Below, in pieces: positions 35,423-46,025 of a stretch of DNA of 64,000 nucleotides. Below the pieces are notes generated by a model. The model worked only from the letters and a program-made list of their open reading frames with translations. It was not told the DNA's origin and did no database searches. The position numbers were made by a program, and so were the translations under genes. The stretch is from the NCBI RefSeq assembly GCF_001418255.1, contig NZ_LIPV01000001.1, forward strand, positions 415,232-479,231, given 5' to 3'. Numbering within the stretch: the first letter of the stretch is position 1; every line of letters starts with the position of its first letter. The stretch is from Thiomonas bhubaneswarensis (GTDB lineage: Bacteria > Pseudomonadota > Gammaproteobacteria > Burkholderiales > Burkholderiaceae_C).

Positions 35423-35935
35423 GTGCCGACCCCCGATTTCTCAGACCTGTGCGCCCTGGCAGCCGATGTGGGCGCGGTGCTGCAGGGGCGGCGGCTGCAT
35501 CTGGCGACGGCCGAATCCTGCACCGGGGGGCTGATCGCCGCGGCGATCACCAGCGTGGCCGGTTCGAGCGCCTGGTTCGAGCGCGGTGTGGTCACCTACG
35601 CCAACAGCGCCAAGACCGATCTGCTCGGGGTCGAGGCCAGCCTGTTCGAGAAGGTCGGCGCCGTCAGCCCTGAAGTCGCGCGAGCCATGGCCCTGGGCGC
35701 ACGGCTGAGGGCCGAAGCCGATCTGGCCGTGGCCGTCACCGGCATTGCCGGGCCGAGCGGCGGCAGCGCGGAAAAACCGGTGGGCACGGTCTGGTTCGGT
35801 CTTGCCACGGGGCAGGGACTTGCGCAGAGCCTGGAAGCGCGCCACGCCCTGTTCGCCGGAGACCGCGGCGCGGTGCGCATGCAGGCGGCGCACTTCGCCC
35901 TGCAATGGGTGCTTGAGGCCGCGCAGCGCCGCTGA
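35423..35935 (+). CDS. pncC: Nicotinamide-nucleotide amidohydrolase PncC (CinA C-terminal domain)
   Basis: PncC deamidates nicotinamide mononucleotide to nicotinic acid mononucleotide in the NAD salvage cycle. The 170-aa protein starts at GTG and consists only of the CinA C-terminal domain: LATAESCTGGLIAAAITSV, GVVTYANSAKTDLLGV, VAVTGIAGPSGG and KPVGTVWFGLA. The GTG follows the pgpA stop by three bases. Its TGA directly abuts the stop codon of the GST gene on the other strand (TGATCA). Confidence 0.93.
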   Translation: MPTPDFSDLCALAADVGAVLQGRRLHLATAESCTGGLIAAAITSVAGSSAWFERGVVTYANSAKTDLLGVEASLFEKVGAVSPEVARAMALGARLRAEADLAVAVTGIAGPSGGSAEKPVGTVWFGLATGQGLAQSLEARHALFAGDRGAVRMQAAHFALQWVLEAAQRR

Positions 35936-38040
<2,105 letters not shown>

Positions 38041-38057
38041 CCCTCGAGGAGCCCATC

Positions 38058-38423
38058 ATGCTGCTCAAGTTGTTGCTGAAGTGGCTGCTGTCGGCCTGTG
38101 CCCTGCTGGCCGTGGCCTATCTCTACAGCGGCGTGCAGGTCGCGGGCTTCGGCGCCGCCATGTGGGCCGCGCTGTTCATCGGCCTGCTCAACACGCTGGT
38201 GCGGCCCATTCTGTTCATCCTCACCCTGCCGATCACCATCCTGACGCTCGGGCTGTTTTTCTTCGTGCTCAACGCGGCGATGTTCTACGCCGCGTCCGGG
38301 GTCATCGAAGGTTTCGCCGTGCGCAGCTTCGGCGCGGCGATTCTCGGATCGATTCTCTACAGCATCGCCGGGGTCATCATCGACAGCGCCCTCGAAGGCG
38401 TGCAGTTCGGACGGCGGAGATAG
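38058..38423 (+). CDS. Small four-helix membrane protein, phage-holin-4-like family (PF04020)
   Basis: This 121-aa protein is almost entirely membrane-embedded, with four helices (about 8-24, 31-46, 53-76 and 90-112). It has the family-typical GLLNTLVRPILFILTLPITI and LGLFFFVLNAAMFY. Despite the name, chromosomal members of this family (YvlD-like) are not tied to phage and their function is unknown. A GAGGAG lies about 8 bases upstream of the ATG. It follows purB closely and converges with htpX. Confidence 0.85.
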   Translation: MLLKLLLKWLLSACALLAVAYLYSGVQVAGFGAAMWAALFIGLLNTLVRPILFILTLPITILTLGLFFFVLNAAMFYAASGVIEGFAVRSFGAAILGSILYSIAGVIIDSALEGVQFGRRR

Positions 38424-38432
38424 TCACGCAAC

Positions 38433-39302
38433 TCACCCCTGCCAGGCTCGCGCCGACCCGGACTGCGCCATCTGCATCAACCGGGCCACGCGCTCTTCGG
38501 TGGCCGGGTGCGTGCTGAACAGCTTGGCGATGCCGCCGCCGTGCAGCGGGTTGAGAATCATCATCTGCGCCGTGGCCGGATGCGCCTCGGCGGCCGCAAA
38601 CGGCACGCCGCGCGCGTAGGCCTCGATTTTCTGCAGAGCCGAGGCCAGCGCCGCCGGATCGCCCGAAATCTCGGCGCCACCCCGATCGGCCTCGAATTCG
38701 CGCGCACGGGAAATCGCCATCTGGATCAGGCTCGCGGCCAGGGGCGCGAGGATGGCCACGGCGATGCCGGCAATCGGGTTGACCGGACGACCTTCGGAGT
38801 CGCGTCCGCCGAAGAACATGGCGAAGTTCGCCAAGGCCGAAATGGCACCGGCCATGGTCGCCGAGATGGTGGAGATCAGAATGTCGCGGTGCTTGACGTG
38901 CGCCAGTTCATGCGCCATCACGCCGCGCAGTTCGCGGGCGCTGAGCACGCGCAGGATGCCCGTGGTGGCCGCCACCGCCGCATGCTCCGGGTTGCGCCCG
39001 GTGGCGAAGGCGTTGGGCGCGTCTTCCTGGATCAGATAGACCCGCGGCATCGGCAGCCCGGCGCGCTGGGCGAGTTCCTGCACCATGGCATAGAACTGGG
39101 GCGCGCTGCTGGCATCGACCTCCTGCGCGTTGTACATCTTCAGCACCATCTTGTCGCTGAACCAGTAGCTGAAGAAGTTCATCCCCAGCGCGAACAGCAA
39201 CGCCAGCATCATGCCCTGCCTGCCGCCCAGCAGCGAGCCGATCACCACGAAAAGCGCGGTGATCGCAGCCATCAGGATGGCGGTTTTCATGAGGTTGAAC
39301 AT
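38433..39302 (-). CDS. htpX: Membrane metalloprotease HtpX
   Basis: HtpX is an inner-membrane M48 zinc protease that removes damaged membrane proteins. It has 289 aa with two N-terminal helices ([20 protein letters not shown] and [18 protein letters not shown]), the zinc motif [10 protein letters not shown] with the third ligand in [15 protein letters not shown], and two internal helices. The ending [16 protein letters not shown] is family-typical. It lies 83 bases after fmt on the same strand, in the common def-fmt-htpX order. Confidence 0.95.
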   Translation of the reverse strand: MFNLMKTAILMAAITALFVVIGSLLGGRQGMMLALLFALGMNFFSYWFSDKMVLKMYNAQEVDASSAPQFYAMVQELAQRAGLPMPRVYLIQEDAPNAFATGRNPEHAAVAATTGILRVLSARELRGVMAHELAHVKHRDILISTISATMAGAISALANFAMFFGGRDSEGRPVNPIAGIAVAILAPLAASLIQMAISRAREFEADRGGAEISGDPAALASALQKIEAYARGVPFAAAEAHPATAQMMILNPLHGGGIAKLFSTHPATEERVARLMQMAQSGSARAWQG

Positions 39303-39385
39303 GCTTATGCTCCGATACGTTTGGATACAACAACGCTAGATTGTGCAGCGAAAACAAAGTTCAAGCCCATCGTGGGGGCAAGGCA

Positions 39386-40384
39386 TCAGGTAAGCATCTT
39401 CCCAGTCAGGTCGGGAGCCGACTGCCGCCATTGCGCCACGGGCTGCATGGTGCCACCGGGTTTTTGCAGCTTGGTGATACGCAGCACGCCCTCGCCGCAG
39501 CACACATCCAGTCCTTCGGGGCCCGAGCGCAGCACTTGCCCAGGCGAACCGGATTGCGGGTGCTCCTGCAAGGCCTCGGCGGCACCCACTTTGACCACGG
39601 TGCCGTCGGGCAGACTGAACTGCGTCCCCGGCCAGGGGGTGAACGCACGCACTTGTCGCTCCAGCCGTTGCGCGGGCTGCGTCCATTGCAGGCGCGCTTC
39701 GTCCTTGGCGATCTTGGCGGCATACGTCACCCCCGCTTCGGGCTGCGGGCGGGGCTGCAGTTCGCCCCGCTCGAGGGCATCGAGGCCCTTCACCACCAGT
39801 GCCGCCCCGAGGTCGGCCAGTTTGTCGTGCAGCGTGACCGCCGTATCGGCTGGGCCGATGGCCATCGCTTGCGCCATGAGCATGTCGCCGGTGTCGAGTC
39901 CGGCATCCATCTGCATCAGGGTGATGCCCGTCTGCGCATCACCCGCCTCGATGGCGCGCTGAATCGGCGCGGCTCCGCGCCAGCGCGGCAGCAAGGACGC
40001 ATGGATGTTCACGCATCCGAGCCTCGGCAGAGTCAGCACCGACGGCGGCAGAATCAGTCCGTAGGCGGCCACAACCAGCACCTCCGCCTCGGCATCGCGC
40101 AGCGCTTCGTGGGCTAGTGCGGCCTGGTCACCGTAGCGACCCTCCAGCCGCAGGCCTTGGGGCTGCAGGACGGAAAGCTGCGAACGCAGCGCAAGCTGCT
40201 TGACCGGACTGGCCTGAAGTTTCATGCCCCGACCGGCCGGACGGTCGGGCTGGGTCAGCACCAGAGGAACGGGGTAGCCTGCCTCGAGGATGGCGCCCAG
40301 AGCCCGGGCGGCAAACTCAGGCGTACCTGCAAACGCGACTCTCAGGCGCCGCGCAGCCTCTGGCGTGGAAGGCGCCCGATTCAA
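39386..40384 (-). CDS. fmt: Methionyl-tRNA formyltransferase
   Basis: Fmt formylates initiator Met-tRNA. The protein is 332 aa. The Rossmann part has [16 protein letters not shown], the catalytic region with [18 protein letters not shown], and [16 protein letters not shown]; the C-terminal beta-barrel contains FTPWPGTQF. The first plausible start is TTG at 40384, which overlaps the def stop codon (TTGA on the coding strand), implying coupled translation. The frame stays open further upstream through def, but those residues do not belong to the family. Confidence 0.93.
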   Translation of the reverse strand: MNRAPSTPEAARRLRVAFAGTPEFAARALGAILEAGYPVPLVLTQPDRPAGRGMKLQASPVKQLALRSQLSVLQPQGLRLEGRYGDQAALAHEALRDAEAEVLVVAAYGLILPPSVLTLPRLGCVNIHASLLPRWRGAAPIQRAIEAGDAQTGITLMQMDAGLDTGDMLMAQAMAIGPADTAVTLHDKLADLGAALVVKGLDALERGELQPRPQPEAGVTYAAKIAKDEARLQWTQPAQRLERQVRAFTPWPGTQFSLPDGTVVKVGAAEALQEHPQSGSPGQVLRSGPEGLDVCCGEGVLRITKLQKPGGTMQPVAQWRQSAPDLTGKMLT

Positions 40385-40887
40385 GCGGCCTGCCTCTGAC
40401 GCTTGATCATCTTGGTCTTGATGCGGCTGCGCTTGAGCGGCGAGAGGTAATCGACGAACACCTTGCCCTGCAGATGGTCCATCTCGTGCTGGATGCAGAC
40501 CGCGGTCAATCCGTCGGCGTCCATTTCGAAGACTTGGCCTTGCGCGTCGAGCGCGCGCACGCGCACCGTGGCCGGTCGAGTGACCTTGTCGTACACCCCG
40601 GGAACGGACAGACAACCCTCTTCCCATTCCTTCTCCTCGTCGCTGTGGCGGACGATTTCCGGGTTGATCAACACCACCGGGCGGTTGCGCTCTTCCGAGG
40701 TGTCCATCACGATGATGCGCTCATGCACATCGACCTGGGTCGCCGCCAGCCCGACGCCATTGGAGGCGTACATGGTTTCCAGCATGGCCGCGGTCAATGC
40801 GCGCACCCTGTCGTCGACGGCCTGCACCGGCTTGGCCACGGTGTAGAGACGCGGGTCGGGATATTGGAGAATGGTCAAAGTATCCAT
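40381..40887 (-). CDS. def: Peptide deformylase
   Basis: Def removes the formyl group from new polypeptides, the counterpart of Fmt. The protein is 168 aa with all three family motifs: [15 protein letters not shown] with the metal-binding Cys, and QHEMDHLQG with the HExxH-type ligands. The start is taken at [14 protein letters not shown]; an ATG three codons upstream is equally possible since neither has a clear ribosome site. It is first in the def-fmt pair. Confidence 0.95.
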   Translation of the reverse strand: MDTLTILQYPDPRLYTVAKPVQAVDDRVRALTAAMLETMYASNGVGLAATQVDVHERIIVMDTSEERNRPVVLINPEIVRHSDEEKEWEEGCLSVPGVYDKVTRPATVRVRALDAQGQVFEMDADGLTAVCIQHEMDHLQGKVFVDYLSPLKRSRIKTKMIKRQRQAA

Positions 40888-41181
40888 GGTGCTCATTTTA
40901 GTTATTTCCGATGACATCGGCCTTTTCCATTGCCAAAATGGGGTGGGACGCCCTCACACGCGCCGCCAGGCGACGCAGGCCGCGCAACATTCTTGCAACT
41001 GCAAGCCCGCCCAAACCGCGCCACAGCCGTGATTTGATTGCCGCATCAAGGTGTTGCATGCACAATGTGCTCAACAATTTTGAGATATGGGCCCTGGAAT
41101 CGCAAAGTTCCACGGGGGGCAGATGCACAAAAAGCCACACCGCACAGGATGTGGTCATCGTTTGATCTGGGGACTAGCGCC
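40888..41181. other. Intergenic region between divergent def and the LysM gene
   Basis: No gene is supported in this 294-bp region. It holds a CTTGCA-AC-TGCAAG dyad (40992-41005) and an AT-richer part around 41040-41100, where promoters for both directions are expected, but no hexamer pair stands out. Confidence 0.5.
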
Positions 41182-42378
41182 ATGCTGAAGTCGGCTTTCC
41201 ACCACCCTTTGTCGAGCCAGGGCTTGCGTCACCACGCGCTAACGGCCGTTTTCTTGCTGATGAGTGCAGCGCCGTGGGCCGCCCACGCGGCCGACACCCC
41301 TTCCGCTGCGCCCTCGCTGCACGGTCTGCCCAACTACCCGGTCGCCCCGGCGCAGCGCGCCCAGGCCGAGCTCACGGCGCAGACCGGCGTGCCGGTATCC
41401 GAACTCGCGCCCAATGCGCCGTCGCGCTACACCGTCAAGCGCGGCGACACGCTGTGGGCGATTTCCGGCATGTACCTGCGCAAACCGTGGAACTGGCCGC
41501 AGCTGTGGGGCATGAATCTGCAGCAGATCCGCAATCCGCACTGGATCTTCCCCGGGCAGGTGCTCTACCTCAACATCGCCAACGGCCGCGCCAGCCTCAG
41601 CATGGGCAGGGGCGATCAGGGCATCCCCACGGTCAAGCTCAACCCGCAGGTCGAGTCGTCGGCATTGCCGCCCGAGGGCATTCCCACCATTTCGCCCGAA
41701 CTGATCGCGCCCTTCCTCACCCAGCCGCTCATCGTCGAGCCCGACACCCTCGAAGCCTCGCCCCGCATCGTCGCTCTGCCCAAGGGGCATACCATGGCCT
41801 CGCCCGGCACGCAGGTCTATGTGCGAGGCGACGTGAGCAAGGCCACGCGCTACCAGATCTACCGCCCGGCCAAACCGCTGGTCGACCCCGAAACGAAAAA
41901 GATCATCGCCTATCAGGCCGAATACCTCGGCACCACGAGTCTGGCCGAGCCCCCGTCCGGCCCGGATGCGGTGTCCGTGTTCCGCATCGATGGCATCGAG
42001 CGTGAGGTCGGGGTGGGCGACCGCCTGGTCATCGCCCCGCCGCGCGAATACCTGAACTACACCCCGCATGCCCCGGCCAAGCCGATCAGGGGCGATGTCG
42101 TCTCCATCTACGGCGACCTGAGCATGGCGGCCAAAAACAGTGTGGTCGCGCTCAACCGCGGCGCCGACGACGGTCTGGAGCGCGGCGACGTGCTCGCGCT
42201 GTGGCACAACAGCCGCATGGTCAAAGACGTCACGGCCCCCGGCAAGCCCGAAATCGAGCTGCCCGACCGCCGCATCGGCCTGATGATGGTCTTCCGCACC
42301 TTCAGGCATGTGGCCTATGCGCTCATCCTGTCGGCCGACGAGCCGGTCGAGGTCGCCGACCGTTTCACCCAGCCCTGA
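41182..42378 (+). CDS. LysM-domain periplasmic protein
   Basis: This 398-aa protein has a signal peptide (ALTAVFLLMSAAPWAAHAA, cleavage near residue 36) and one LysM peptidoglycan-binding domain: YTVKRGDTLWAISGMYLRKPW continues to WGMNLQQIRNPHWIFPGQVLYL (about 90-140). The remaining 250 residues are a family-specific region with AMTLP-type repeats (for example VYVRGDVSKATRYQIYRP). Proteins of this type lie just upstream of dprA in many Betaproteobacteria; their role is probably structural or in wall turnover. The ATG at 41182 is the first one that yields a proper signal peptide. Confidence 0.88.
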   Translation: MLKSAFHHPLSSQGLRHHALTAVFLLMSAAPWAAHAADTPSAAPSLHGLPNYPVAPAQRAQAELTAQTGVPVSELAPNAPSRYTVKRGDTLWAISGMYLRKPWNWPQLWGMNLQQIRNPHWIFPGQVLYLNIANGRASLSMGRGDQGIPTVKLNPQVESSALPPEGIPTISPELIAPFLTQPLIVEPDTLEASPRIVALPKGHTMASPGTQVYVRGDVSKATRYQIYRPAKPLVDPETKKIIAYQAEYLGTTSLAEPPSGPDAVSVFRIDGIEREVGVGDRLVIAPPREYLNYTPHAPAKPIRGDVVSIYGDLSMAAKNSVVALNRGADDGLERGDVLALWHNSRMVKDVTAPGKPEIELPDRRIGLMMVFRTFRHVAYALILSADEPVEVADRFTQP

Positions 42379-42408
42379 TTCAAGCCCAGGTATTCGGTTC
42401 GGCTTGGC

Positions 42409-43560
42409 ATGACGGCCCCCGAAGACCTCGCCGACTGGGTGCGGCTGATGCAGACGCCGGGCGTCGGCCCACTCACTGCGCGGCAACTGCTGTCGGCTTT
42501 CGGCCCGCCGCGACAGGTTTTCCAGGCTTCTCACGCGGCGCTCGCGCGGGTGGTGAGCAGCACGGTGGCGGCTGCGCTGCTGAATGAGCCCGATGGCCCG
42601 ACGCGCGATCTGATCGACCGCACCCTGCACTGGGCCGCACAACCTGGACAGACTTGCCTGACCCTCGACGACCCCGCCTACCCACAGAGCCTGCTCGACA
42701 CCATCGATCCGCCGCCCTTGCTCTACGCCCTGGGCGACGCCACCCTGCTCAACGCGCCGCGGCGGCTGGCGATGGTCGGCGCCCGCACCCCCACCGCACA
42801 GGGCGAGCGCGACGCCCAGGCTTTCGCGCGGGCCTTCAGCGAAGCCGGGGTCACCATCGTGTCGGGCTTCGCTCTGGGCATCGACGCTGCGGCGCATCGC
42901 GGCGCGCTGGAGGCAACTGGCGAGCTCGCGGGCTCGACCATCGCCGTCCTCGGCACCGGGTGTGACCGCGTCTATCCGCCGCGTCACAAGGAACTGGCGC
43001 ATCTCGTGGCCGAGCGCGGTTTGCTGCTGTCCGAGTTTGCCCTGGGCACCTCGCCGACGAAGGGCAATTTTCCGCGGCGCAACCGTCTCATCAGCGGACT
43101 GTCGCGCGGTGTGCTGGTCGTGGAAGCCGCCACGCACTCCGGCTCCCTCATCACCGCCCGTCTGGCAGGCGAGCAGGGCCGGGAGGTCTTTGCCATGCCC
43201 GGTTCGATTCACAACCCTCTGGCGCACGGCTGCCACCGGCTGATCCGTGAAGGCGCCAAGCTCGTCGAAACCGCCCAGGACGTGCTCGAGGAATTCGGCT
43301 GGGACTCACCGTTGCCCACGCTCCCCACCACGCCGCAAGCCACGAACGACATCGACGCCTCAGATGACGACCCGCCGGAACGCGACACCGAATGCGACAT
43401 CCTGCGCGCCCTCGGCTATGAGATCCGCGACTTCGACGACCTGTCGGCCCGCACCGGCTGGCCCCCCGACCGGCTGGCCGCGCGCCTGCTCGACCTCGAA
43501 CTTCAGGGCCGGATCGCGCGTCTGCCCGGCGGGCGTTTCCAGCGCATCGCGCACGCTTAA
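42409..43560 (+). CDS. dprA: DNA-processing protein DprA
   Basis: DprA loads RecA onto incoming single-stranded DNA in natural transformation. The 383-aa protein has an N-terminal SAM-like region (LMQTPGVGPLTARQLLSAFG), the Rossmann core with LAMVGARTPTAQGERDA, SGFALGIDAAAHRGALEA, AVLGTGCDRVYPPRHKEL and FPRRNRLISGLSRGVLVVEA, and a C-terminal winged-helix DprA domain (LSARTGWPPDRLAARLLDLEL). It is 30 bases after the LysM gene. Its presence is compatible with competence but does not prove it. Confidence 0.95.
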   Translation: MTAPEDLADWVRLMQTPGVGPLTARQLLSAFGPPRQVFQASHAALARVVSSTVAAALLNEPDGPTRDLIDRTLHWAAQPGQTCLTLDDPAYPQSLLDTIDPPPLLYALGDATLLNAPRRLAMVGARTPTAQGERDAQAFARAFSEAGVTIVSGFALGIDAAAHRGALEATGELAGSTIAVLGTGCDRVYPPRHKELAHLVAERGLLLSEFALGTSPTKGNFPRRNRLISGLSRGVLVVEAATHSGSLITARLAGEQGREVFAMPGSIHNPLAHGCHRLIREGAKLVETAQDVLEEFGWDSPLPTLPTTPQATNDIDASDDDPPERDTECDILRALGYEIRDFDDLSARTGWPPDRLAARLLDLELQGRIARLPGGRFQRIAHA

Positions 43561-43593
43561 AGTCCGGGAAACAACCCGTCATCGCGCCATGCA

Positions 43594-43599
43594 TAGAAT
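43594..43599 (+). promoter_or_regulatory. -10 element placing the smg start codon at the transcript 5' end
   Basis: TAGAAT ends six bases before the smg ATG (43606), with no Shine-Dalgarno between. This is the same geometry as at purB, suggesting a leaderless transcript for smg in addition to read-through from dprA. Confidence 0.4.
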
Positions 43600-43605
43600 G
43601 GACTC

Positions 43606-44064
43606 ATGTTTGACATCCTCATGTATCTCTACGAGTCCTACTGGCACCCGGAGGCCTGCCCCGAGTTCGGTCAGCTCACGCGCAAACTCAGTGCCGCCGG
43701 ATTCGAGAACGACGACATCCACGAGGCCCTCGACTGGCTTCGTGGGCTCGACAGTGCCGTCGGCGGCCTCGGCACGCAGCAGCAGCAGAGCCCGCATGCC
43801 ATCCGCCTCTATGCCCAGCAGGAGCTCGACTGCCTTGGGCTCGAGGCTATCGGCTACCTCAACTTCCTCGAAACCGCGGGCGTGCTCAAGCCGCACTTGC
43901 GCGAGCTCACCATCGAGCGCGCGCTGGCCACGGGCATGCAGCCACTGCCGCTGGAGCACCTCAAGACCATCGTGCTGATGATCTTCTGGCGCCTCGACGA
44001 AGAGCCCGACGCCCTCATCCTCGACGAGCTTTTCGTCGAAGCCGACGACCGCGTGGTGCATTGA
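43606..44064 (+). CDS. smg: Smg family protein (DUF494)
   Basis: This 152-aa acidic, mostly helical protein is of the conserved Smg/DUF494 family, always found near dprA in Proteobacteria; its biochemical role is unknown. It has the family start MFDILMYLYESYW, the middle IRLYAQQELDCLGLEAIGYL and the end LKTIVLMIFWRLDEEPDAL. In many relatives topA follows, but here a lipoprotein gene does. Confidence 0.93.
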   Translation: MFDILMYLYESYWHPEACPEFGQLTRKLSAAGFENDDIHEALDWLRGLDSAVGGLGTQQQQSPHAIRLYAQQELDCLGLEAIGYLNFLETAGVLKPHLRELTIERALATGMQPLPLEHLKTIVLMIFWRLDEEPDALILDELFVEADDRVVH

Positions 44065-44138
44065 CCCGTTTTCTGCCCAACTGCAGCGCTTAGGTGCGAC
44101 CTGCATAGCGACTCAACCCTATCCCTGAAAGCATTCCG

Positions 44139-44969
44139 ATGCCACTCTCCCGACTCCGCATCAGCCTGGGCACCGTCCTGCTCGGCAGCCTGGCCCTCGC
44201 CGGCTGCGGCGGCGGTTCGACGAACACCAACTACTCCGGCTCGACCGTCGTCGGGCAGGTGCTCATGGGCGCCAACAGCCCGGTCAACGGCAACGGCACG
44301 CAGAACGTGTGCGCCTATGCCGTCGTCAACGGACAGGGCAATCCGCTCATCACCACCGTGCTCCCCTACACCAACACCGGCACCTTGCTCAGCTGCGTGC
44401 CGTCGGGCGCGGATGGCAGCTTCAGCATGAACCTCACCAGTTTCTACGGCCCGGTCTTGCTGCAGGTCGTGGGGGGTACCTACAGCTATAAAGGCGCATC
44501 GCAGAATCTCAACAGCCTGACTTCAACGGCGCTGAATCTGGCCGCAAGCGATGCCAATGCGGCTCTTGCGACCAATGCCAGTCTGCAGGCCATGGTCAAT
44601 GTGGGCGGTGGCAACACCGTCACCGCCAATATCACGCCTCTGACCACCTTCGCCGTGGCGCGCATCACCCCTAACAGTGGTCTGACGATCGCGAATTACA
44701 CGGCATCGCTGCAGAACATTGCGGGGCTGTTCGGCCTTGGCAGCCTGGCGCTGGCGACGGCGGTTCCTGCGAGTGGAGACGCTTACGACAAAGCGCTGAT
44801 GGGCGTGGAACAGTATTTGGCGACCATGACGCCCAATGGCAGCAACACGGACGACCCCTACGCGGCCCATTTCCTGAACTGGACCAACCTCGCCACGGTG
44901 TCGGCCGATTACTCGACTGCTTACAACACCGCCAACGGCACGAGCGGGGTCAGCTTCAATTTCAACTGA
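44139..44969 (+). CDS. Lipoprotein of unknown function
   Basis: This 276-aa protein has a lipoprotein signal (RISLGTVLLGSLALAGC, lipidated Cys about residue 24) followed by a glycine/serine linker. The rest is rich in Asn, Thr, Ala and Gly. An early beta-sandwich-like part (VVGQVLMGANSPVNGNGTQN, SGADGSFSMNLTS) resembles carboxypeptidase-regulatory or Ig-like folds that decorate secreted lipoproteins; the rest is Ala/Thr-rich. I do not recognise a named family. It stands alone between smg and a bidirectional terminator. Its lower GC and Asn/Thr-rich composition differ from neighbours. Confidence 0.8.
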   Translation: MPLSRLRISLGTVLLGSLALAGCGGGSTNTNYSGSTVVGQVLMGANSPVNGNGTQNVCAYAVVNGQGNPLITTVLPYTNTGTLLSCVPSGADGSFSMNLTSFYGPVLLQVVGGTYSYKGASQNLNSLTSTALNLAASDANAALATNASLQAMVNVGGGNTVTANITPLTTFAVARITPNSGLTIANYTASLQNIAGLFGLGSLALATAVPASGDAYDKALMGVEQYLATMTPNGSNTDDPYAAHFLNWTNLATVSADYSTAYNTANGTSGVSFNFN

Positions 44970-44987
44970 CGCCGCCATTGCGCTCAC

Positions 44988-45016
44988 AAAAAAAGCCAGC
45001 TCACGCTGGCTTTTTT
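44988..45016. terminator. Bidirectional rho-independent terminator
   Basis: A-run then GCCAGC-TCAC-GCTGGC followed by a T-run: a 6-bp GC stem extended by A-T pairs on both sides. It ends the lipoprotein gene on the plus strand and secF on the minus strand. Confidence 0.9.
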
Positions 45017-45032
45017 GGCCTTCACCGTACCT

Positions 45033-45986
45033 TCACACCACGGCGCCGGCGTTCGGGTCGTTGCTGTTGCTGGGCTTGTTGCCGCCGGGCTTGATCAGGT
45101 CTTCGCGCTTCACGCCGAACCACATCGCCAGGGCCGCGGCGACGAAGACCGAGCTGTAGATGCTCATGGAGATGCCGATGATCAGCGCCAGCGCGAAGTA
45201 ATGCAGCGCCGGGCCGCCGAAGAAGAACATGGAAAACGCCATGGCCAGCGTGGAACCGTGGGTGATGACGGTGCGGCTGATGGTGTTGGTGATGGCGCTG
45301 TCGATCACCTGCACGGTGCTGTACTTGCGGTAGCGGCGAAAGTTCTCGCGCACCCGGTCGAAGATCACCACCGACTCGTTCACCGAATAGCCCAGCACCG
45401 CCAGCACGGCCGCCAGCACCGGCAGCGAGAATTCCCACTGGAACAGGGCAAAGAAGCCGAGCACGATGATGACGTCGTGCAGGTTGGCGAGAATGGCGGC
45501 CACCGAGAACTTCCACTCGAAGCGCACCGCCAGATAGGCGACGATGCCGAAGATCACCAGCGCCAGCGCCTTGAGGCCATCGGTGGCCAGCTCGGAGCCG
45601 ACCTGCGGGCCGACGAATTCGGTGCGCCGCTGCTGCGCCTGTGGGTCGGCGGCAAGCAGGCCAGCCATGACCTTGGCGCTCTGCTCGGAGCTGGTCTCGC
45701 CCTTGTGCAGCGGCAGGCGGATGACCACATCGTTGGCATTGCCATAGGCCTGCACCTGGGCATCGGCATAGCCGAGCTTGTTCAGCGTGGCGCGGATGCC
45801 GTCGATATTGGCGCCCTGGCTATAGCCGACTTCCATCACCGTGCCGCCGGTGAACTCGATCGAGAGATTGAGCCCGCGGGTGAAGAGGAAGAACACCGCG
45901 GCGACGAACAGCAGCACCGAGATGACGTTGAAGGTCAGCGCCGACCGCATGAACGGAATGTCGCGCTTGATTCTGAAAAATTCCAT
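45033..45986 (-). CDS. secF: Protein translocase subunit SecF
   Basis: SecF with SecD uses the proton gradient to pull proteins out of the Sec channel. The 317-aa protein has six membrane helices. It shows the family segments LSIEFTGGTVMEV near the first periplasmic domain, VILGFFALFQWEFSLPVLAAVLA, GYSVNESVVIFDRVRENFR and the end region ISMSIYSSVFVAAALAMW. It follows secD by 39 bases and ends at a strong terminator. Confidence 0.95.
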   Translation of the reverse strand: MEFFRIKRDIPFMRSALTFNVISVLLFVAAVFFLFTRGLNLSIEFTGGTVMEVGYSQGANIDGIRATLNKLGYADAQVQAYGNANDVVIRLPLHKGETSSEQSAKVMAGLLAADPQAQQRRTEFVGPQVGSELATDGLKALALVIFGIVAYLAVRFEWKFSVAAILANLHDVIIVLGFFALFQWEFSLPVLAAVLAVLGYSVNESVVIFDRVRENFRRYRKYSTVQVIDSAITNTISRTVITHGSTLAMAFSMFFFGGPALHYFALALIIGISMSIYSSVFVAAALAMWFGVKREDLIKPGGNKPSNSNDPNAGAVV

Positions 45987-46025
45987 GGTCTTGCCTTGAA
46001 GGAAAGAAAGGACGCCGTCGCCCGA

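Noticed and set aside
38058-38423. Phage holin as evidence of a prophage
   Set aside because: The family name is historical; surrounding genes are housekeeping and no phage gene is present.
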